Assembly (NCBI GenBank): GCA_905212085.1 | Contig: CAJMDF010000001.1 | Location: 31,304-95,303, forward strand | Reading direction: 5' to 3' | From: an uncultured Clostridium sp. | GTDB taxonomy: Bacteria > Cyanobacteriota > Vampirovibrionia > Gastranaerophilales > Gastranaerophilaceae | Length of the DNA: 64,000 bases | Shown here: piece after piece, positions 46,213 through 54,640 of the stretch | Position numbering within the stretch: position 1 is the first letter of the stretch | Layout: the number at the start of each line of letters is the position of its first letter | Translations under genes and position numbers: made by a program | Notes under the pieces: generated by a model | Told to the model about the DNA's origin: nothing | Databases searched by the model: none | Seen by the model: the letters and a program-made list of their open reading frames with translations, nothing else

Positions 46213-47113
46213 TTCAAAAACTCAAATAAAAAAACAAGTAAAAAAGCATATTCCAAAAGATTGGTTATGCGAATTAAGAATATTATATCGTTTAACAAAG
46301 CAGACAATACTTGATGTTCATAGGACAGGTATTGTTAATTTGGTAATTATTACGACAATGGCTGCTATTTTAACAATATTTGGATCATTTTTTAGATCAG
46401 CTTTATCGATTTCATCTTTTGCTCATGAATTAGGTAATGTATTAGAAATATCTGTTTATTTAAAAGAAAATTCAGATGCTAATGTTGTAAAAAATAGAAT
46501 AAAAGAATTCCAGCATGTTGAAAATGTTACAATTATACCAAAAGCTTCCTCTTGGGCTAATTTAAAACGAGAAATGGATTTGCCTGATATTGAAAATCCT
46601 TTACCTGATACATTACACGTAAAAGTTGATAAGCCTGAAAATATAGAAGAAGTATTCAAAAATGTCAAACAGTTAAAATCTGTTGAAGATATGAGTTATG
46701 CTCAAGATTTAGCTAAAAAAATTGAGGCCTTAAATCATATTGTAAATATGATAACAGTATTTGTAGTTATAATAATGGGTATTTTAACTATAACGATTAT
46801 AAACAATACAATCCAGTTGGTAATTCAATCAAGAAAAGAAGAAATTGAAATTATGAGATTAATGGGTGTATCAAACTGGTATATAAGATTCCCATTAATT
46901 ATGCAAGGTGCTTTTTATGGCTTTTCTGGGGCTGTAATTGCTTTGTTACCTTTAAATTTTGTTCAAAACGGTCTGAATCATATGCATCAGTTCTTTATGG
47001 TGCCAACACCTTTGCATGCTCAGAATTTTGTAATAGCAGTAATGTTTACTATGGCAATATTGTTTGGTGCCGGAGGTAGTTTCCTTTGTATCAAAAAACA
47101 TTTGCAGGTATAA
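46205..47113 (+). CDS. ftsX: cell-division permease-like protein FtsX
   Basis: 302 residues. An N-terminal cytoplasmic stretch, one TM near 45-65, an extracytoplasmic domain (about 75-170, opening E-I-S-V-Y-L-K-E), then three TMs in the FtsX permease domain with E-I-E-I-M-R-L-M-G-V near 215. Partner of FtsE. The extracytoplasmic domain would contact an amidase activator such as EnvC or a NlpC/P60 enzyme, not in the window. Confidence 0.95.
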   Translation: MNSSKTQIKKQVKKHIPKDWLCELRILYRLTKQTILDVHRTGIVNLVIITTMAAILTIFGSFFRSALSISSFAHELGNVLEISVYLKENSDANVVKNRIKEFQHVENVTIIPKASSWANLKREMDLPDIENPLPDTLHVKVDKPENIEEVFKNVKQLKSVEDMSYAQDLAKKIEALNHIVNMITVFVVIIMGILTITIINNTIQLVIQSRKEEIEIMRLMGVSNWYIRFPLIMQGAFYGFSGAVIALLPLNFVQNGLNHMHQFFMVPTPLHAQNFVIAVMFTMAILFGAGGSFLCIKKHLQV

Positions 47114-47117
47114 TTAG

Positions 47118-48353
47118 ATGAATGATAAAAATAATATACTATTAATTTCAGATGATATAAATTTATCAAAGGTTATTGAAGCAAAATTAATTTTTTTGAG
47201 ATCAAATGATTTTATTATTTTGTCTGGATATAATGATGCAATTTCAAAATTGAAATATACTAATGCGGATATTGTCTTAATTCATGAAAATTCTTCTAAA
47301 AATGCAACTATTGACTTAATAAAAAAGATAAGAGAATTTAAAAATGTATGTATTATATTTATTGCAAATTCATATGACAAAGATATGATTTTAGCTTGTT
47401 ATGATGCAGGGATAAATGATTTTACTTTTTATACAGCAGATGATTTTGAATTAGTTATAAGAACAGTTAATAATATAAAACATAATTCTATAAAGTTAGA
47501 ATCTTACAGGTATGTACAATTATTAGAACAGCTAAATGTAATAGATGAATTAACAGGTTTGTATAATTATAATTATTCAAAACAAGTTATTGAAAATTAT
47601 ATCGATGATAATTTGTTAGATGACGGTGTCTTTTTGGCAATATCACCATCTGAAAATAGTAAAACAAAATTTTCTGTAGAGAATATGGCAAAAGCAATTT
47701 TAGCATCTATTAGGGTTGATGATATTGCAACATTAGGACGTGGTGCAAAATTTTATATTCTTTTACCTAAGACAGATGTGGATGGTGCTATTGTTGTTTT
47801 AAATAAAATAAAAGAAAATTATGGTGATAATTTCGAGATATGTGGAGGAATATCTAATATTTCTCATAAATCTTTTGAGGCTATGGAACATGGAGCTTTG
47901 CAGTCACTTTCTGATGCTATAGCTACTAATACTCAATATGTAGTTGCACAAGAAAAAGAAGAAAATACTTTAGATGATTGGCTTGTAAGTGATGATGACG
48001 AGCCTAAAAATTATAAAATATTTAGGCAAATTTTTAATAAAAAAATGGAAAAAGTAATTGCTCCTGTGTTTTTTAGGTTGCAAAAAGCTTGGGAAGAAAA
48101 ACTTTTTGATACAGAGATTGACCAGTATACAGATAGTGAGCAATGTGTTTTTCACTTAAAAAATAAAAAACAAGATAGTATGTTGCGTATTGTATATCCG
48201 GGGTTTGCAAAAATCGTTATTTATATTACGCATGAAGGTCTTGACAGCCCTGAGAATAAAGAAATTCAACTATCATTAACTAAAATAAGTCAAAAAGAAC
48301 TTATTACGATTGTGGAAGATTTTATAAAAGATTTTAAATATACATCAGCTTAA
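47118..48353 (+). CDS. degenerate receiver-GGDEF protein
   Basis: 411 residues. Residues 1-~120 have a response-regulator fold pattern (N-I-L-L-I-S-D-D-I; I-V-L-I-H-E-N where a phosphorylatable Asp is expected; I-I-F-I-A-N-S). Residues ~135-285 resemble a GGDEF domain (I-D-E-L-T-G-L-Y-N; the signature replaced by G-R-G-A-K-F), so cyclase activity is not expected. The last ~100 residues are unassigned. The gene starts 4 bases after ftsX, suggesting a signalling or scaffolding link to division. Confidence 0.72.
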   Translation: MNDKNNILLISDDINLSKVIEAKLIFLRSNDFIILSGYNDAISKLKYTNADIVLIHENSSKNATIDLIKKIREFKNVCIIFIANSYDKDMILACYDAGINDFTFYTADDFELVIRTVNNIKHNSIKLESYRYVQLLEQLNVIDELTGLYNYNYSKQVIENYIDDNLLDDGVFLAISPSENSKTKFSVENMAKAILASIRVDDIATLGRGAKFYILLPKTDVDGAIVVLNKIKENYGDNFEICGGISNISHKSFEAMEHGALQSLSDAIATNTQYVVAQEKEENTLDDWLVSDDDEPKNYKIFRQIFNKKMEKVIAPVFFRLQKAWEEKLFDTEIDQYTDSEQCVFHLKNKKQDSMLRIVYPGFAKIVIYITHEGLDSPENKEIQLSLTKISQKELITIVEDFIKDFKYTSA

Positions 48354-48373
48354 TAAATAGTAAAGGAGATAAC

Positions 48374-48919
48374 ATGAATACATTATCAGCAGAAAATAGT
48401 TTAGTATTAATAATTGATATACAAGAAAGATTAGTTGCTGCATTAAATAAAGATGTAATTGTAGATAATGCTGTAAAAATTGCAAGTGCAGCTAAATCAT
48501 TAGGTATCCCTGTAATTTTAACAGAACAATATCCAAAAGGTTTAGGGCATACTGTTCAACAATTAACTGATGCATTACCTGATAATAGTGAAATCGTTGA
48601 AAAAACATATTTTAATGCGTTATTAGAAGATGGGATGTTAGAAAAAATTAAATCATATGGTAAAAAACAAATTGTAATTTTTGGGATTGAAACTCATATT
48701 TGTGTTCATCAAACTGCATCAGCTCTTATTGAAGCAGGTTTTGATGTATATGTAATTAAGGATGCATGTGCAAGCAGAGCTAAATATGAATTTAAACAAG
48801 GTATTGATGCAATGGTTGCAAATGGAGCTAAAATATCATGTGTTGAAATTGCATTGTTTGAATGGTTAAAGGGAGCTAAAAATCCAAAGTTTAAAGAAGT
48901 TCAGGCTTTGATTAAATAG
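48374..48919 (+). CDS. isochorismatase-family hydrolase
   Basis: 181 residues. Cysteine hydrolase fold: Asp15 in I-I-D-I-Q-E-R, K-T-Y-F-N-A near 77, and the nucleophile Cys in G-I-E-T-H-I-C-V-H-Q-T near 114, with the cis-peptide G-I-E-T segment. It resembles the YcaC and nicotinamidase-related branch; the substrate is unknown. AAAGGAG ribosome site. The 3' end overlaps the convergent ribF end by 8 bases. Confidence 0.88.
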   Translation: MNTLSAENSLVLIIDIQERLVAALNKDVIVDNAVKIASAAKSLGIPVILTEQYPKGLGHTVQQLTDALPDNSEIVEKTYFNALLEDGMLEKIKSYGKKQIVIFGIETHICVHQTASALIEAGFDVYVIKDACASRAKYEFKQGIDAMVANGAKISCVEIALFEWLKGAKNPKFKEVQALIK

Positions 48920-49790
48920 ATTTTATATCTAATTTAATTTGATTTTTTAACGCATCGAGAGAAGGAAATTTTTTCTCGGTGCGTATCATTTTATTGAAAT
49001 TGACATTTATAATTTCTCCATAGATGTCTTTTTGAAAGTTTAAAATATGTACTTCTAAAGTTGCATATGAGCCATTGATTGTCGGTCTTATCCCAAAGTT
49101 TGCTATTCCTTTTCCATATGTTGTATTTACTGAATAGACTCCATATGGAAGTTCTATAAGTTCTGGGGGATAAACTAGGTTTGCTGTTCTAAATCCTATT
49201 GTCCTGCCTATTTGATTCCCTTTGACTACTTCTCCTTCGATTGAGAATTTTTGTCCAAGCATTATGTTTGCTTTTTCAATATCTCCTTTATTAAGAAGTT
49301 TTCTTATTTCTGTACTGCTAATTATTTCATCATCTATTTTTTGAGGAGGTATTTTAAAGTATTTATAGTTATATTTAGTTGCTTCTTCTGCTAAAAAGTT
49401 AATATTTCCTGATTTATTTTTTCCAAAATTGTGATTCCAACCAGTAGAGATTGATATTGGGTGAAAATAATTTATCAGTATATTATTTAAGTATTCTTGT
49501 GCTGTTAAATTTGCAAAATTTTCAAAGTTTAGTTCATATAAATAATCAACACCTAGAGATGCAATTCTTTTTTCTCTTTCTTTTCTTGTGAGAATATATT
49601 TCGGGCAAATGCCTTTGAAATAGCAGTATGGGTGGTCTGAAAAAGTTATTACTGCTGATTTTTTATTATTTTGTTTGGCAAAATCAACAGCACTTTTAAT
49701 TACAGCTCTGTGCCCGATATGTACTCCGTCAAAATAACCAAGAGCTATTGCAAGATTATGGTTTTCATTTAATTCAGAGAATTTATGCAT
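48912..49790 (-). CDS. ribF: bifunctional riboflavin kinase / FAD synthetase
   Basis: 292 residues. N-terminal nucleotidyltransferase domain with L-G-Y-F-D-G-V-H-I-G-H near 17-27 and S-S-T-E-I-R near 160. C-terminal riboflavin kinase domain with G-N-Q-I-G-R-T-I-G-F-R-T-A-N near 185-198. Converts riboflavin to FMN and FAD. Length slightly below the usual 305-315. Confidence 0.93.
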   Translation of the reverse strand: MHKFSELNENHNLAIALGYFDGVHIGHRAVIKSAVDFAKQNNKKSAVITFSDHPYCYFKGICPKYILTRKEREKRIASLGVDYLYELNFENFANLTAQEYLNNILINYFHPISISTGWNHNFGKNKSGNINFLAEEATKYNYKYFKIPPQKIDDEIISSTEIRKLLNKGDIEKANIMLGQKFSIEGEVVKGNQIGRTIGFRTANLVYPPELIELPYGVYSVNTTYGKGIANFGIRPTINGSYATLEVHILNFQKDIYGEIINVNFNKMIRTEKKFPSLDALKNQIKLDIKSI

Positions 49791-49806
49791 AATATAATTA
49801 TATAAT

Positions 49807-49844
49807 AAAAAGAGGCTTTGATATAAATTTTCATAGCCTCTTTT
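49807..49844 (-). terminator. terminator after aspS
   Basis: Inverted repeat AAAAAGAGGCT ... AGCCTCTTTT with a 17-base loop. On the reverse strand it is followed by TTTTTATTATA. Separates aspS from ribF. Confidence 0.75.
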
Positions 49845-49866
49845 CTAGATTTTGATTATTTATTTT

Positions 49867-51642
49867 TTATTTATGAGCAGTACTTTTCAAATGAAGTTCT
49901 CTTAATTGTTGTAAAGAAGCTTCCCCTGGAGCATCACTCATAAGGTCTTTTGCACCTGAATTTTTAGGGAATGCAATTACATCACGGATACTGTCAGTTC
50001 TGCATAATAATGCAACTAATCTATCAAGGCCAATTGCTAATCCTGCATGAGGAGGTGTACCATACTGTAATGCATTTACCATAAATCCAAATTTTTCTTT
50101 AGCTTCGTCTTCAGTTAATCCTAAGGCTTTAAATACTGCTCTTTGAACATCTGAAGAGTGAATTCTTACAGATCCGCCGCCCAATTCTGTTCCGTTATAT
50201 ACAATGTCATAAGCGATTGATTTAACGTTTCCTAAGTCACCAGATTTCAATTTGTCTAAGTCTTCAATACAAGGTGATGTGAATGGGTGGTGCATAGCCA
50301 TGAATCTTCCTTCTTCATCAGACCATTCAAACATAGGGAAGTCTACAACCCACAATAGATTATGTTTACTTTCATCGATTAAGTTTAATCTTTTACCGAA
50401 GTAAAGTCTTAATCTTCCCATAATGTCATATACAAGTTTTGGTTTGTCTGCAACGAAGAATATTATATCTCCTGCTTGAGCTTGAGCTCTTTCTTGAATT
50501 TGTTTAGCTTGTTCTTCTGTTACAAATTTCAATACAGGAGATTTAGCTGTTCCATCTTCGTTGTATATAATATTTGCAAGAGCTTTTGCTCCGAATGATA
50601 CTGCTAATTTAGTAATATCATCAATATCTTTTCTTGAGAATTTTGCACCGCCAGGAATTCTAATACCACGAACTATACCACCATTTTCTAAGGTATCTTT
50701 TACTATTTTGAATTCAGATTGCATTATGATATCACCGATATCAAATAATTCTAATCCAAAACGTGTATCCGGCTTGTCAGAACCAAATCTATCCATAGCT
50801 TCTTGCCAAGGCATTTGAATAAATGGAGGTTTTACTTCTACTCCTGCAGCTTTGAATGTTTCAACAATTAAACCTTCAACGCATTTGATAACGTCTTGTT
50901 GTTCAACGAATGACATTTCTAAGTCGATTTGTGTAAATTCTGGTTGTCTGTCTGCACGTAAGTCTTCATCACGGAAGCATTTTGCAATTTGGTAATATCT
51001 TTCAATACCGCCTACCATCAGTAATTGCTTGAAAATTTGAGGTGATTGCGGTAATGCATAGAACTTACCTTCTTGAACTCTTGATGGTACCAAATAATCT
51101 CTTGCACCTTCTGGAGTTGTTTTGATTAAAATTGGAGTTTCTACTTCTAAGAAATCTTCACCGTTAAGGTAATGTCTTGCTGCTTGACAAATTTTATGAC
51201 GTAATGTTAAATTGTGAAGCATACTTTCACGTCTTATATCTAAATATCTATATTTTAGACGAACATCTTCTGATACATTTTCATCATCTAATACAAAAGG
51301 TAATGTTTTTGCTTCTGAAAGAATTTCTACAGATTCAGGGTACATTTCAACTTGTCCTGTAGCATATTTTTCATTATAAGTTTCTTCTGGCCTGCGTGTA
51401 ACTTTACCTTTTACAGTAATTACATATTCTGATCTTAATTTTTCAAAAACTTTATGTACTTCTGGGTTAATTTGAGGGTTTGCAACTAATTGGAAAAATC
51501 CTGTTCTATCTCTCAATTCAACAAATAAAATTCCGCCTAAATCTCGGATTGTTGAAGCCCAACCTGATAAAGTAACTTCTTCATTTAAATTGTTAAGATT
51601 AAGCTCTCCACAATTATGGTCTTTAAGTTTTGTTTTAATCAT
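49867..51642 (-). CDS. aspS: aspartyl-tRNA synthetase
   Basis: 591 residues, bacterial-type class IIb synthetase. Anticodon-binding OB fold at 1-~110 (V-T-L-S-G-W-A), motif 2 with R-C-F-R-D-E-D-L-R-A-D-R-Q-P-E-F-T near 220, a GAD insertion domain at ~285-420, and motif 3 G-L-A-I-G-L-D-R-L near 530. The length is usual. May charge only Asp or both Asp and Asn (non-discriminating); the sequence does not decide. Confidence 0.97.
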   Translation of the reverse strand: MIKTKLKDHNCGELNLNNLNEEVTLSGWASTIRDLGGILFVELRDRTGFFQLVANPQINPEVHKVFEKLRSEYVITVKGKVTRRPEETYNEKYATGQVEMYPESVEILSEAKTLPFVLDDENVSEDVRLKYRYLDIRRESMLHNLTLRHKICQAARHYLNGEDFLEVETPILIKTTPEGARDYLVPSRVQEGKFYALPQSPQIFKQLLMVGGIERYYQIAKCFRDEDLRADRQPEFTQIDLEMSFVEQQDVIKCVEGLIVETFKAAGVEVKPPFIQMPWQEAMDRFGSDKPDTRFGLELFDIGDIIMQSEFKIVKDTLENGGIVRGIRIPGGAKFSRKDIDDITKLAVSFGAKALANIIYNEDGTAKSPVLKFVTEEQAKQIQERAQAQAGDIIFFVADKPKLVYDIMGRLRLYFGKRLNLIDESKHNLLWVVDFPMFEWSDEEGRFMAMHHPFTSPCIEDLDKLKSGDLGNVKSIAYDIVYNGTELGGGSVRIHSSDVQRAVFKALGLTEDEAKEKFGFMVNALQYGTPPHAGLAIGLDRLVALLCRTDSIRDVIAFPKNSGAKDLMSDAPGEASLQQLRELHLKSTAHK

Positions 51643-51731
51643 TTCTTCTTCCTTTTCTATTTTCAGTATAGATTTAATTCAATTTTACCAAAAACATAAA
51701 AAAAAGAACAGAAATATGAAGAATATTTTAA

Positions 51732-52121
51732 TTATCTTCTTTTATTTACACGGCTTTTTTGACCTTGTTGATGATTTTGTTGTGGGTCATTTTCTGAGTT
51801 TTCAGATTCTTCATCATAATATTCGTCATCATATTCATAATCATCTGGAAGAATTTCGATGATTTGTATTGTCATAATGCAAGAAATATTTACATGTAAT
51901 TGTGGAGATTTATCTGGTCTGAAAGCCAGATTCTTTCTGTCTTTTACTTCGCAATTTTTAAGTGTAATAAATTGAAATCCTCCATTTAATATGTAAAAAA
52001 GCATATTATCCGGAATAGAATTGCTAAATCTCATATTTTCAGGTAAAAGCAGTTCTCCTTCAATATGTTGTTCATTTGTAGTAATTAGTACTTGCATTCT
52101 GGGTAAATCATTAATCATCAT
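51732..52121 (-). CDS. small conserved protein with acidic tail, paralogue of 5.4 kb protein
   Basis: 129 residues. The first ~95 show the same strand order as the protein at 5364-5711: M-Q-V-L-I-T-T, a G-E-L block, a Leu/Asn-rich middle, F-I-T-L-K-N-C-E-V, then I-S-C-I-M-T-I-Q-I-I. The last ~35 residues are acidic and then Gln/Arg-rich (D-D-E-Y-Y-D-E-E), probably disordered. No function recognised. It is between aspS and the stomatin/NfeD pair on the same strand. Confidence 0.65.
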   Translation of the reverse strand: MMINDLPRMQVLITTNEQHIEGELLLPENMRFSNSIPDNMLFYILNGGFQFITLKNCEVKDRKNLAFRPDKSPQLHVNISCIMTIQIIEILPDDYEYDDEYYDEESENSENDPQQNHQQGQKSRVNKRR

Positions 52122-52147
52122 AGTTTTATTTTCCTTATATTTTGATT

Positions 52148-52176
52148 AGCTGTAGTTATTTTAAATAACTACAGCT
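52148..52176. repeat. intercistronic inverted repeat
   Basis: AGCTGTAGTTATT and its 13-base complement around a short TTA core. No T run follows on either strand, so it is more likely an mRNA-stabilising or attenuating hairpin than a full terminator. Between the stomatin-like gene and the small gene at 51732. Confidence 0.6.
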
Positions 52177-52188
52177 TGTGTATACATT

Positions 52189-53163
52189 TTATTTATTTCC
52201 ATTAAACATTTCTTTTATGCCGTCAACAGAAGATAAAATCCCTGTTGCTTCATATGGCATATAAACAATTTTATTGTTTTCTCCATTTGTAATTGCGGTT
52301 AAGGTTTCTAAGTATTTCATTGCAATTAAATATTTATCCGGTTGCCCTTTATCTGCCAAAGCGTTAATAATTCTTTGAATAGCCTCTTTTTCGGCATCTG
52401 CTTCTATTACACGAGCTTGAGCGATACCTTCAGCTCTTAGGATTTCTGCTTGTTTTGCACCTTCTGCTGATCTTATAGCTGCTTCTTTTTCACCTTCAGC
52501 TTTTTTAATAGCTGCTTCTTTCAACCCTTCAGCTTCTGTAATTGTTGCTTTTTTCTCTCTATCTGCTTTCATTAATTTATCCATTGAAGCTTGGATGTCT
52601 GCAGGTGGGAATATGTCTTGAATTTCTACACGATTAACTTTTACACCCCATTTATTTGTAGCTTCATCAAGAGTTGTTCTTAATTCATCATTGATTTTAC
52701 CTCTAGATGTTAAAGTTTCTTGTAAATCCATTTGACCTACTAAATTTCTTAGTGTTGTTTGAGTTAATTTTTCAATAGCTTCCGGTAAATTTTCTATTTC
52801 ATATACAGCACTTTTAGCATCAACTATTTGGAAATAGATTAGTGCATTAATGGTAATTGAAACGTTATCTCTTGTAATTACGTTTTGACGTGGGAAATCA
52901 TACATTTGTTCTCTTAAATCAATTCTATCAACTGGTTTAAGGTAATAGTAGTGACTTCCGTCTATGCCTCGTTGAGAAACTTTTTTCAAGATGCCTCTTG
53001 GTGCTTCTAAAATTGGGAATATAAAGTTTGGACCTGCTCTAAGAGTTTTTTCATATCTTCCCATTCTTTCAATAATAACTTCTTGTTGTTGTTGTACAAT
53101 GATTATTCCTTTGAATACATAAATTAATAATGCAACTAATAATATTGCTAATAAAAGACCCAT
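52189..53163 (-). CDS. stomatin-like SPFH/band 7 protein (QmcA-type)
   Basis: 324 residues. One N-terminal TM (about 3-23), then the SPFH domain (I-V-Q-Q-Q-Q-E-V-I-I-E-R-M-G-R near 25-40; N-V-I-T-R-D-N-V near 90), and an Ala/Glu/Lys coiled coil with repeated A-E-G-x-K-E-A-A-I (about 205-260). Forms membrane-associated oligomers linked to membrane quality control. Pairs with the NfeD-like gene 9 bases upstream, a common partnership. Confidence 0.92.
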   Translation of the reverse strand: MGLLLAILLVALLIYVFKGIIIVQQQQEVIIERMGRYEKTLRAGPNFIFPILEAPRGILKKVSQRGIDGSHYYYLKPVDRIDLREQMYDFPRQNVITRDNVSITINALIYFQIVDAKSAVYEIENLPEAIEKLTQTTLRNLVGQMDLQETLTSRGKINDELRTTLDEATNKWGVKVNRVEIQDIFPPADIQASMDKLMKADREKKATITEAEGLKEAAIKKAEGEKEAAIRSAEGAKQAEILRAEGIAQARVIEADAEKEAIQRIINALADKGQPDKYLIAMKYLETLTAITNGENNKIVYMPYEATGILSSVDGIKEMFNGNK

Positions 53164-53172
53164 TTTTATCTC

Positions 53173-53598
53173 CTATATTTTTTCTACTGTTAAAATAAGA
53201 CTGTCATACTTAATAATTTTCACTTCGCTACCTGTAGGAATAGGCTCATCAACATTTGCACGAGCTTCCCAGCGTTCATCATAAATTGTAATAGCACCTG
53301 AAAATTTGTTAATCGGTTCAATTACTTTTACAATTTTCCCGATATATTTACTTTCCATACCTGTTTCTTTTTCTTTATCTTGTTTATTTTTTACAAGTAT
53401 TGGTCGTAAAAATGCAATTGAGCATATGGATAAAATAGCAAAGAGAATTGTTAAAGTTATCCAGTTTGTAATCCATACAGCAGTGATTGCAGTGATAAAT
53501 CCGGCTATAGCAAGGTTCAAAAAGAACATTGAAGGTACTAACATTTCTAAAATAAGAAAGACCAGTCCTGCTATTGCAAAAATTTCCCATAAAATCAT
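53173..53598 (-). CDS. NfeD-like membrane protein
   Basis: About 141 residues. Two to three TM segments in the first ~75 residues, then an OB-fold domain (G-K-I-V-K-V-I-E-P ... G-S-E-V-K-I-I-K). I chose ATG 53598 (M-I-L-W-E-I-F) because AAGGAGTGACACG stands directly before it; an in-frame ATG 18 codons further upstream has no ribosome site. NfeD proteins partner stomatin-like proteins, here the next gene. Confidence 0.88.
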   Translation of the reverse strand: MILWEIFAIAGLVFLILEMLVPSMFFLNLAIAGFITAITAVWITNWITLTILFAILSICSIAFLRPILVKNKQDKEKETGMESKYIGKIVKVIEPINKFSGAITIYDERWEARANVDEPIPTGSEVKIIKYDSLILTVEKI

Positions 53599-53657
53599 CG
53601 TGTCACTCCTTTTAATATTTCTAATTTTAACATATTTTTGAGGTCTCGTCAATCGTG

Positions 53658-53685
53658 TTGAAAAATATCAAAATTCTGATATAAT
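53658..53685 (+). promoter_or_regulatory. promoter of prepilin locus 3
   Basis: TTGAAA at 53658-53663, a 16-base spacer, and TATAAT at 53680-53685 with the extended TG-A. It lies 26 bases before the leader ATG. Confidence 0.72.
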
Positions 53686-53711
53686 TAGTCTAGAAACGAA
53701 AGGAGCTAGAA

Positions 53712-54598
53712 ATGAAAAGATTTGAAGTAGAGCAGGCACAAAAAACTCGCAAATTTGCCGATAATTGTGTTGATTTGTCTACGCACGTAGTGCTCGGGGG
53801 GGGGGCAGTTTAAAGCTCTCTATACAAGACTTTAGGAGGATATTTAAAAATTTAGTGTTGGGTCAAGCGGCACGTTTGGGATTTACTCTTGCTGAAGTCT
53901 TAATAACTTTAGGAATTATTGGTATTATTGCAGCCCTAACTATTCCAGCACTTGTTACAGGGTATCAAAAAAATGTTACTGTAGAAAGTTTAAAAAAAGT
54001 ATATAGTACTTTATCTCAGGCTGTTAAATTATCTGAGGCTGATAATGGTTTTGTAAATGATTGGGATATTGGTGCTGGACATAATTTATTTATCGATTAT
54101 TTATTCCCATATTTGAATTCTGTGGAATATTGTGTGTTATCTGAATGCACATCTAAAGGTATTCATTTTGGCTTAGAGGGAAATAAATATGTAGTTCCTG
54201 CTGGCTCTAATAGTGTAGAGACTTTATCAGGAGGAGATACACAAACTTGGATTGTCGTTTTGGCTGATGGTACAATGCTGTACGCTTATCAAAGTCTTTA
54301 TCATAATTATGTAATAGTTCGTATTATGGCTGATCTAAATGGGAATAAAGGTCCTAACAAAATGGGTAGAGATATTTTTTCTTTATTGTTTTTAACTGAT
54401 TCATTATTCGGAGCTCCTGATACAGCTGATACAATAATAGTTAGACCCGGAATATATTTTGAAGGATTTGGATTGGAAAGAACTCAGTTAATTGATAATA
54501 GCAAATATTATAATTGCAATAAAACAAGTCATGCTTTTACTTGTGGCGCACTAACTCAATATGACGGCTGGAAAATTTCAAAAGATTATCCTTGGTAG
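53712..54598 (+). CDS. prepilin-like protein, locus 3; frame broken at G10 tract
   Basis: Leader ATG at 53712 behind AAAGGAGCT: M-K-R-F-E-V-E-Q-A-Q-K-T ... D-N-C-V-D-L-S-T-H-V-V-L, ten G at 53796-53805, TAA at 53811-53813. One extra G joins it to G-G-G-G-S-L-K-L-S-I-Q-D-F and A-R-L-G|F-T-L-A-E-V-L-I-T-L-G, giving 295 residues. A GTG at 53855 in the pilin frame (M-L-G-Q-A-A-R-L-G) has AGGAGG 15 bases before it, so weak tract-independent translation is possible here. C-terminal D-L-N-G-N-K-G-P-N-K-M-G-R-D. Inferred minor pilin or pseudopilin. Confidence 0.85.
53783..53813 (+). repeat. hairpin + G10 tract + conserved stop (locus 3)
   Basis: Stem GCAC-GTA-GTGC at 53783-53793, TC, ten G at 53796-53805, then CAGTTTAA with the zero-frame stop. 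Confidence 0.85.
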
Positions 54599-54640
54599 CA
54601 AGCAAGATATTCTATATTTGTTTGTTGTAATATTATATAT

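Noticed and set aside
52148..52176. Long inverted repeat as an intrinsic terminator
   Set aside because: No T run follows on either strand; kept as an intercistronic hairpin only.
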